Source: Varanus komodoensis (taxonomy: Eukaryota > Chordata > Lepidosauria > Squamata > Varanidae). Taken from it: a DNA stretch of 64,000 nucleotides. Positions 56,690 through 64,000 of the stretch are shown piece after piece. The notes below the pieces were generated by a model. That model saw only the letters and a list, made by a program, of their open reading frames with translations. It was not told the origin of the DNA and did no database searches. Both the position numbers and the translations under genes were made by a program. The stretch lies in NCBI RefSeq assembly GCF_004798865.1, contig NW_025335641.1, positions 15,536,792 to 15,600,791 of the forward strand, given 5' to 3'. Each line of letters opens with the position of its first letter. Position 1 is the first letter of the stretch.

Positions 56690-57000
56690 ACAGAGGTAAA
56701 GTTTCCCTCACACATATGTGCTAGCTGTGTCCATCTCTGGGGCCAGTGCTTATCTCTGTAAGTGGAAGAGCCAGTGTTGTCCGAAGATGTTTCCATGGTC
56801 ATGTGGCCGGCATGACTAAATGCTGAGGTGCACAGAACACTGTTGCCTTCCCCTCTGAAGAGTTACCCATTTGTCTGCTTACATGTATGCTTTCAAAATG
56901 CTAGGTAGGCAAGAGCTGGGACAAAGCAGCAGGTTCTCACTCCATTGCACAGATTTGAACTGCCAACCTTCCAATACACACTGTGCCACCCACATCCCAT
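56690..57000 (-). mobile_element. tRNA-headed SINE with BovB-type tail, minus strand
   Basis: From the 3' end: 'aggtaaagtttccctcacac' (tail), 'atctctggggccagtgctta', 'gaagagccagtgttgtccga', 'catgtggccggcatgactaa', 'ctaggtaggcaagagctggg' and a reversed B box around 'gatttgaactgccaacctt'. This is the second SINE family of the window, well known in squamates in my recollection. It is almost full length, and the ends fit with head at about 57000. Confidence 0.8.
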
Positions 57001-57004
57001 GTTA

Positions 57005-57730
57005 TTAATACACATTTTACAAATGATTCTTTACTTCAAAAAACAACTAAACCAAAACAAATAGATTTGCCAGCTTTCAAACCAGCAATTTCAAAACTTC
57101 AGCTGCTATTTCTGTTTACAGTGTACAAGATATTTATTAAATCAGGGATCTTGCACACCTAATGTACATGTTGGGGGTGAAAATAATTCCTGCCTTGGTT
57201 GAGGCACCGCATAAGTGTTCATTGGCCCTTAAATGAGAAGTCTACTGTGAGTCAAGTGTGAACACAATAGTTAGTGTCTGCCCAGCTCACTAATGTGACA
57301 AAACCTAATGCCAGTGGACCAATGGGAGAGATTTTATCTCCAGGTGCAGTTAATAGGATGCTGTTTTGTGCAGGGTTTTTGGATTTTGTTCCTAGAGTTG
57401 GTGCTGGCCCGGAATATCCAATATTCTGTATGATAAAATATGATTTGCCACAAATAATTGGGTTGATATTAGTAGCAAAGCCTTCAGCATTATTTTAATA
57501 GCAGCCTTTATAAATTGTCCAAAGTGCTTTCATTTAAATGAGCCTTGCAGAAGGCCGTGGAAATGTCAGTTGGTCTAAAGCAGGTTTTAGATCTTTGAAC
57601 TCATGAATAATGAATCTTCCCCCCTTTCCACCAAGTGCCACGACAACAAAATTGCTCCAATTAGATCTGCTTTCCAAGCCATCCCAGATACCTCTTCAAA
57701 AAACAAATTCTCCTTAAATTATCTGTTCCA
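57005..57730. other. Repeat-free sequence, possible regulatory DNA
   Basis: No repeat or gene seen. 57180-57560 contains repeated TAAT/ATTA and homeodomain-type words (cagttaatagg, caaataattggg, ttattttaatagc, tttaaatgagcc), as in conserved enhancers. Confidence 0.35.
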
Positions 57731-57737
57731 TTAGAGC

Positions 57738-57800
57738 AACGGTTCCTAACCTTTTTTCTATTGTGTACCCTTTGGCAGCCCATTTCCATAAATTGCATCC
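57738..57800. mobile_element. hAT-type element end
   Basis: 'caacggttcctaaccttttt' is the classic left end of hAT elements (consensus caGTGGTTCCCAACCTTTTT). The matching right end was not found, so only one end is called. Confidence 0.5.
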
Positions 57801-58000
57801 TTCATATTAGCAAAATGTTTATAATTAATATAATTAGTGTTCTTTCAAATTTGTATGTTGTAACTGTGAATAAATAGTCCAAAAATGGAATTAAAAGGTA
57901 ATGGAATAATAAGGTGAACAGACAGTACATTTATATTGACGTTCAAAACTCAAAAAGAGTTTTCCACCATTATTCAGGGGTTGTTTGTTTTAGTTTTGTT

Positions 58001-58002
<2 letters not shown>

Positions 58003-58041
<39 letters not shown>

Positions 58042-58054
58042 TGCGCATGTGTGT
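58003..58054. repeat. (GT)n microsatellite
   Basis: About 18 uninterrupted GT units followed by a few imperfect ones. Confidence 0.95.
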
Positions 58055-58249
58055 AGGCCTCATGATGTAAACAGTCTGTACCATTACTATTCCAAAAGAC
58101 AGCATGATGTTACACAAAAAGATGTACTCAAGGCTCTATATCCCTTTTTAGCTACTTATGGGATTTTAAAACACTCCAACTCCTATAAAGCATCTAGGAA
58201 TAATGTGGTAAAATCTTATAAAAGATTAAGCTAGAGCAGGTTTGCTCAT

Positions 58250-58345
58250 TGGGTGATTTGAACCACAGCTCCCATCTTCCTTCACAATTAGGTAAAACAT
58301 GGGAGTCATAGTCCAGAACTTTTGGAGGGTGAGGCAGCTGTGAAA
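58250..58345. mobile_element. MITE, 'cacagctcccat' type
   Basis: 'ttgaaccacagctcccatct' and 'catgggagtcatagtccaga' form inverted halves. The outer piece 'cttttggagggtgaggcagc' is usual for this family. Confidence 0.6.
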
Positions 58346-58417
58346 AAAGCAAACATTGTGTTAGGCATCATTTAGAAAGGACCTGAAAATCAGTCTGCCA
58401 GTATCATCCTCACAGAG

Positions 58418-58652
58418 AGCTGCTGTGGTGTGGTGGTTAAGAGCATGGGACTGGGACTCAAGACGATCCAGGTTCAGCCATGGAGCCAACTGGGTGACTT
58501 TGGGCCAGTCACAGGCTCTCAGCCCAACCTACCTGGCAAGGTTGTCAGTCTGTGGATTAGACTGAGAGCAGGAGGAGGAGCATGAGGGAAGCTGTTTCTG
58601 AGTTCTTCAAAAGAAAAAAGCAGAATAGCCATCTAATAAATAAATAAATCGA
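58418..58652 (+). mobile_element. tRNA-headed SINE, near full length
   Basis: 'gagagctgctgtggtgtggt', 'ggttaagagcatgggactgg', 'gactcaagacgatccaggtt', 'cagccatggagccaactggg', 'tgactttgggccagtcacag', 'gctctcagcccaacctacct', a ggaggagg block and 'taataaataaataaatc'. The B box (ggttcagcc) is slightly damaged. Same family as 29376. Confidence 0.85.
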
Positions 58653-58654
58653 TG

Positions 58655-59215
58655 GGGTGGCCTCCCTGTGTACAGTTCTGGTCAGTTCACCAGAAAAAGA
58701 ACATTGTAAGGTTGGAAAAAGTGCAGAAAAGTATAACTAAAATGATCAAGGGGTTAGAGACACTCCCCTACTAGGAAAGAAGATAACATCAGCATCTCAC
58801 TTTTAATAGATCTATAAATCATCTCAAAGTTGAAAAACGCAGTATCTGAACAGTATCTGAACTCAGTATCTTATTTGCTGTATACGGCCACCTGGATTCA
58901 CTTTCTGCAGCTTCTTTAAAAATCTAAGTTCCATGAGATTGCCAGCATTTGCCATTCCTAGCTCTTTGATGTATCTTTGTGACACATCTCGGCAATCCAT
59001 TTGCCAGCATTTGGAAAAGGAGGTGCAAAATTCAAATGAATTAGAATCTTGCATGGAGACTGAGAACAATATGCAAACCATATCAGCCGCAAAACTTTAA
59101 AAAAATGTATATTTATATTTTGTTCATTTGTGTTCAGTTTGATATATATAAATAGCTAGCTCTTAAGCTTTTTAGTGCTTTGCATGAACCTTGTTTTTGT
59201 TTATTTTCCATAGCT

Positions 59216-59253
<38 letters not shown>

Positions 59254-60420
59254 TTACAAAAGGTAAAGATCTGTGAAATGTTTGCACTCAGCAGCTCTTT
59301 TTGTACTGGCAAGCCTCTTCTTGAAATGAAGTGTTTATTGGGCACTTGTTAACCCTCACACATGGTAGTTGCAGATACTTTATACAAAATTGTCCTCTTC
59401 CAGCCCCTCTGCTACACTTTGCAACCAGATGGGTGTCTTTGTTTAGATGGGAAGATTGTGGTATTACTCAAAAATGGTGGAAAGAACCAGAATGAGAACT
59501 TGGTGGTGTATTTTTGCAATTCTGCTGTACCACAGTACCACAGAGCAAGAGAAATCCATTGGGGAAGAAACACACAGGTAGATCAGCCAGTCTTGATCTG
59601 GAAGCAGAAGTTTAGTGAAAAGCTTCATGTAGAGAAACTCAAGGAATAGCTACAGGTGGCTGGAGATGTGCTTTCTATCTCCCCACCACCCCTTCTTTCC
59701 ATGCCGTTGCTTCTTTCATGACTCCTCACATGCATTGCCTGCTATCTTTATAACCTGCTCCTCTGCATATTTACTTGGAAGTAAGCCCTTGTGAGCTCCA
59801 TGTCACTGTTAGGATGGCTAAGTGTCCTACTTTGCAAAGGACAGCCCTCTTTTTGTCCTCTTTTTGGAGGCCTGCCCAGTCCAAGCCTGGTTTCAAGATG
59901 AAGCAGCAGAAAGGGGAATAACTATGGGGCCCGGAAATCCCCCATTAATAGTTTGTACCTGGACAGAAACCTGAGTAGACACACATGCAGTTCTGGCTCC
60001 ATGGTTTGGAGGAGTCATTGGCAAGAAAATCTCCTCTCCCACAAATGCCTCCCTGCTCACCACTCTGTTCACCAAGCGCTTTCTTCTGCTTGCCTGGTTG
60101 CTTGCTTGCTTGCTTGCTTGCTTGACAGGGAAAGAGCCAGTGAGCAAAGTAGTCTGTTGCCTGGGTGAGCATGAGAGGCGGGTGAATAAACAGGTTTCAA
60201 CAGTGCAGGATGTCCAGGGGCCTCTTTGCATTGGCCCCTACTTCAGTAGGGGCCCCAACACATGCCCAACCACACCACACCTCGGCAGCAGATCTTTCAC
60301 ACAGATCTTACGGTCACAACCTTCCCTGCCACAATGAGATGTACTTACTTTATAATCATTATTTCTTAATTTGCACCTTTACGTATCAGTCAACACCAGC
60401 AATTTTCATAGACGTGTGTG
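58655..60420. other. Mostly unique upstream sequence
   Basis: The open frame at 59362-59649 (plus, 95 codons) has no domain or neighbouring splice site I could recognise. A (CTTG)n run of about six units is at 60100-60124. Confidence 0.4.
59216..59252. repeat. (TTTC)n microsatellite
   Basis: About nine tttc/cttt units. Confidence 0.95.
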
Positions 60421-60439
60421 CCTTCTTTCAGCCTCTTTG

Positions 60440-60840
60440 TTGGTGAGGCGTAACAAGCCGTCCATCCAACAACCCATGCTGCCTTGGTTCACACAACAAG
60501 TCATAGCAAATACAGCATGGCGCCCTTGTGGATGAATTAAGCCACAACGGGCTGCCGTGATGTTTGAACCCAGTCACATGATCACAGTGAGGGGAAATAA
60601 GCAGCAATGGGTTATTTCCTCCACACCATGTGCTGGTCATGTGCCAGACCAGTTTTCCTAATCACCCTCTCTGGTGCAGCTTGCCGTGTCTTTCACACCT
60701 GGGTGGCATAGCTTGTTATTTTGGAAGCAGGAACCCTCAAATAATCCATCAACAGCCCAGGGGTTATTTAAGGCTTACTGACCCACAAACTAGCTATGCC
60801 ACCCAGGTTTAGATGCCACAGCAAGTCATGCCAGGAAGAG
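60440..60840. mobile_element. MITE with large imperfect palindrome
   Basis: 60671-60755 and 60760-60835 are inverted: 'acacctgggtggcatagctt' on the left pairs with 'aactagctatgccacccagg' on the right. Further left, words such as 'aacaagccgtccatccaac' and 'atgtttgaacccagtcaca' resemble the 11.2 kb MITE type. Non-coding. Confidence 0.6.
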
Positions 60841-60844
60841 TAAT

Positions 60845-62540
60845 TAGGGAATGCTAGCTGGCATACAGCCAGCATGTGTGGCAGAGTTTGGGTTAACACA
60901 ATTGTGATCATGCAAATTGTCTTTGTGTATAAGGAGCACATTCCTAAAATGTAGCAATTGGCATCTTGTCATGGGTGGATAGTGTTCTAAGATATTAGCT
61001 ATGGATGAATCTTTGGCTCTAATTTCCTTGCTGATTTCTCTGCCTAGTGTTGTTTTTCAATGAAAGGAAAATATTATTATGAAGCTTGTCTCCGCTGAGT
61101 AGCAGCTGTTATCCACAGTTTTCACACTTGGTGCTCAGCTTTGGGTTGCATTGCCAAATAGCTGAAGAAATAAGAGGAATGCAGGGAACTAAGATAGAGT
61201 AGAATTACCACTACTTTTACAGGTGAATTTTTCACATGAGAAGTCTCACAGGAACAGAATCAATAAGTTGGAGCAGGAAGAATTTCATTTAGCTTGGTTC
61301 ATAACGTAAGGAAAAGGAAAACAATTGCAAGAAGCAAACCACTCTCCAAAGAATCATGAACCAACATTGTTCTTGGAGCAGGACCTTCAGAAGAAAAGTC
61401 TGTGATTTTTCTATCTGTTTTACCTGCACAAATAGAAAAATATTTCCACCTTATGTACGCATTCAGCCACCCACCATCTTGTAAACAGTCTGGAAACTGT
61501 TTAATTTAGGGAGTATTTGCACTCATATGTGCTTCCCTGATCTTTAAGATGAGCTGGAAAACTTGGTTCTGGGTTCCATCAACTGCTGAAGCAAGATCTA
61601 TGGTCGGCTGGACCTGGAAATTTTCAGTGATGGTGATGCAACCTTGGACAGCATCCCCGGAGAGGCCTGCCTAGCAAGATGGCTACTTAGATTTCAATCT
61701 CTGGCAAAGACATTTCGGTTTCTCCAAAGGAACTGAAATTATGCTGATTTATCTGTTTCTTTTGTGACCTGTTCTATATTCCCCCCAACGCACACTATTT
61801 TGATACTTCCCAATCAGACATTTTATATCAGAAAGATTAAGAAAATCAGGTTCTGTGTCTTGGGAATGAAGCAATTTGAAAAAAAAAGGTCACCAATATG
61901 AATTGTTTTGTCACAAATAAATCGAATATTGCAAGCAGATAAAGCAGGAATATCTTGTTTTAAAATAGCTATAAAAAAAGTGAGGCATCTAAAGGCTGAG
62001 CTGTCTATCAATATATGCAAAGATAAATGTATATTGCATAGTGTCAGGCATTGAGGAAATTTACAAACTAATGGCACATCCATTCTTTTATCAAGAAGAT
62101 AAAGAAATTGTGTTGCAAATGTGCCAATGAAAAAGGAGATTGATACAATTGCAAAACATTTCTGGATTTATGATAAATAATATATCAAAGATTAATTTTA
62201 CACTATATTCTGAAGTGAGTTTGTGGACCAATTTGAAAGGAGCATGCATGAAGGAAACAGAAATAAAAGAATTTGTTATACTAGACTAGTTTGTCTTAAA
62301 CATGAGCTGATAAAAATAAAGCATAAATACATAAATGGTGGTAGTGATGACAACAACACACAAGAAGAGGAAGAGATGGAACATTTTTCCCCTTGTGCTT
62401 TGATATGTTATTGCCGCATGTGAGCAGAATATAAAATTCCACACATCCTATTCTGCTGTTTTTAGTCCACTTAAGTAATTTTTAAGGAAACAGCATTTAA
62501 TAATTTTTAACTACTAGCACCAGAAGGTTCATCATGCACT
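60845..62540. other. Unique upstream sequence
   Basis: No gene or confident repeat. The region 61800-62280 is AT-rich and may hold an old LINE, but neither strand gives a convincing motif. Confidence 0.35.
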
Positions 62541-62546
62541 CACTTT

Positions 62547-62608
62547 GCTGAACCTAAGCAGGCCTGATTTCGGTCAGTGCCTGGACGGGAGACTGTCACG
62601 ATATCCAG
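62547..62608 (+). pseudogene. 5S rRNA-like fragment (5S pseudogene or 5S-headed SINE)
   Basis: 'gctgaacctaagcaggcctga' and 'cagtgcctggacgggagac' follow the 3' half of vertebrate 5S rRNA (GGAAGCTAAGCAGGGTCGGGCCTG... and ...TACTTGGATGGGAGACC). It covers about 60 of 120 nt, with several changes. Short and isolated, it is either a 5S pseudogene or the head of a 5S-derived SINE. Confidence 0.6.
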
Positions 62609-62609
62609 G

Positions 62610-63695
62610 ATCTAGGTATGCATGACACAATCACCCATTGAGGGCTGATAGTTGGTTAGGTCTCGTGAACCTGGACCAAATCCCAGAGGATGGTTTGTGA
62701 TCAACAAGCTGCTTTGAAAATCCATAGCTTGGTCTAGGGGTTGTATCCACAATGGGCTTTTGTGTCACCCAAACTGGAGTGACTAACACTGTTATGGGTA
62801 CAGAGCATCTGCTGCTGACTTGCTCCGCAAAAGTAGCAAAACCACCTTGCCACTCCTCCAGCGTACCATGGCACCCACCAGTGCCAGCCATGTCACCACC
62901 AAGCAAGGGGCTAGCGCCTGCTTCTTCCCTTCCCAAGCCACTGTGGAGTGATCCTCTATAGGACGGACCTTGCCAAGAGGCATTTCCTCTGTGTGCTGTC
63001 CACCCAAGGTTCCCCATTCCCAGGCCTGAGCAACTGTAGACATCTACCATGAGGCCAGTACAGCATTTCTGAAAATCAGGCATCAGGGCAAAAAACAAAA
63101 AAACAAAAACCAGATTGGCAGCCATAAACGGCCCTTCCAAGACTCTGCTGGGGAGTTTGCAGGGACTGTGTGAGGCTGTCAAAACTGGGATTGCAAAAGC
63201 TGGCTTGAGAGGCAACTTTCATGATCTATAGGGGGGAAAGGATCAAGTGAAAGAGGACCAAGGGGAGAGAAGGGCGAGGGAGGGAGCCCGTCAGGTAGCC
63301 ACAGAAAGTCTGATCATCCAGTGGGTGCCCTGTGGGCATTTTGCACGAGAACCAACACACCGTGGGTTGGCGTGCCATGCAGATGTGCCCAGGGCATGCT
63401 ATGCAACCACAGCACATGCATGTAATCATTTGATCACAATTGCAAATGTAATCTAATCGCTGCGATTGGGAGCTATGAACCAGGAAGAGTTCAGTTCAGA
63501 TTTCAACTCTGTCAGGACACAGGGCTGCAACGTTTGTCGATCTCCATCCAACCTACTGTGCAAGAACTACTGAAGTATCAGTATATACCATGTCTTTCTG
63601 TCTGTCCCCAGAAGCTCTAGCTCCTCCCAAAAGCAGAGAAGGTCTAAAACAGCTCTCATCATCCCAACACCCCCATTGCATTGATATGCCCCTTT
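62610..63695. other. Unique upstream sequence
   Basis: A 194-codon open frame on the minus strand (62631-63215) is the longest unexplained one of the window, but it has no domain I can name and no codon or splice support. A short caaaaaac-type repeat is at 63090-63110. Confidence 0.35.
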
Positions 63696-63699
63696 CTCA

Positions 63700-63905
63700 T
63701 TTTCCAAAGCAGCCAAAGTAGCTTAGGTAGTTTCCTTCCATTTCATTTTATTCTTGCAACAAACCTGTGAGAGAGACTAGGCTGAGCGTGAGTGACTGGC
63801 CCAATGTCCCCACGCGAAATTCACAGCCATGTGAGGATTAGAATCTGGATCTCCCAGGTCCTCAGTCCAACATTCTGACCACCACACCTCACTGGATTCC
63901 ATTGG
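63700..63905 (-). mobile_element. tRNA-headed SINE, minus strand
   Basis: 'cattttattcttgcaacaaa', 'cctgtgagagagactaggct', 'gagcgtgagtgactggccca', 'ggattagaatctggatctcc' and 'cattctgaccaccacacctc' are the reverse of a SINE with B box and tRNA-like head. Confidence 0.75.
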
Positions 63906-63961
63906 ATGAGTCTGATTACAATTCCAAGCATCTCCAGCCAGCAGGTGGCATATATGATGGG

Positions 63962-64000
63962 AATTTATTTATTTATTTGTTTATTTATCGATTTATATCC
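63962..64000. repeat. (ATTT)n, start of a LINE tail
   Basis: 'atttatttatttatttgttt' followed by 'atttatcgatttatatcc' at the window end fits the beginning of an L2-type tail on the minus strand. It is cut by the window edge. Confidence 0.5.

Noticed and set aside
61800-62280. LINE fragment in the AT-rich stretch
   Set aside because: Both strands were scanned for RT-type motifs and only weak resemblance was found, not enough to call.
1-64000. LTR retroelement or endogenous virus copy
   Set aside because: No paired LTRs, primer-binding site or gag/pol-type motif was recognised by eye anywhere in the window; a profile search could still find a degraded one.

Overview
This window looks like nuclear DNA of a reptile, most likely a squamate (lizard or snake). 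The reasons are many L2-type LINE copies sharing one 3' tail, BovB/RTE LINE 3' ends, tRNA-headed SINEs of the kind common in squamates, a few CR1 LINE ends, small hAT-like DNA transposons and AT-rich intergenic sequence. No bacterial, viral or organellar gene order is present, and I saw no recognisable LTR retroelement. The squamate call rests on remembered repeat families, not on a database search.

Only one protein-coding exon can be supported. It is the first coding exon of VAV3, on the minus strand at 32893-33096: 68 codons of the N-terminal calponin-homology domain, ending in a good splice donor. It lies in a GC-rich, CpG-dense island (about 32820-33640) that should hold the promoter and 5' UTR. 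The rest of VAV3 is not here. Positions 1-32892 are the 5' part of VAV3 intron 1, and about 33640-64000 is sequence upstream of the gene. No other exon was recognised in either flank.

The intron half (1-32.9 kb) holds degraded L2 copies (4.6-5.3, 7.9-8.1, 15.3-15.8, 17.8-18.8 and 18.8-19.9 kb), an L1-like fragment (9.3 kb), BovB-type ends (21.7, 25.6 and 27.8 kb), SINEs (3.3, 13.4, 23.0, 29.4 and 30.5 kb), a CR1 end (31.2-31.8 kb), many short palindromic MITEs and microsatellites. A hAT-like element at 18307-18740 sits inside an L2 tail and is flanked by an 8-bp target duplication.

The upstream half (33.6-64 kb) has the same repeat types: L2 at 33.8-34.6, 36.5, 37.0, 42.9-43.9 and 48.1 kb; CR1 at 39.9 and 49.4-49.9 kb; L1-like at 40.1 kb; BovB at 43.1, 46.1 and 52.3 kb; SINEs at 38.3, 56.7, 58.4 and 63.7 kb; a hAT-like MITE at 44565-44921; and a 5S-rRNA-like scrap at 62.55 kb. 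Its most interesting feature is a pair of diverged, same-strand copies of a roughly 350-bp non-coding block at 35.5 and 47.5 kb. They share a homeodomain/octamer-like core and could be either a duplicated regulatory element or an undescribed old repeat. I found no new gene system. What is notable is mostly non-coding structure: hairpins, nested elements and duplicated blocks.
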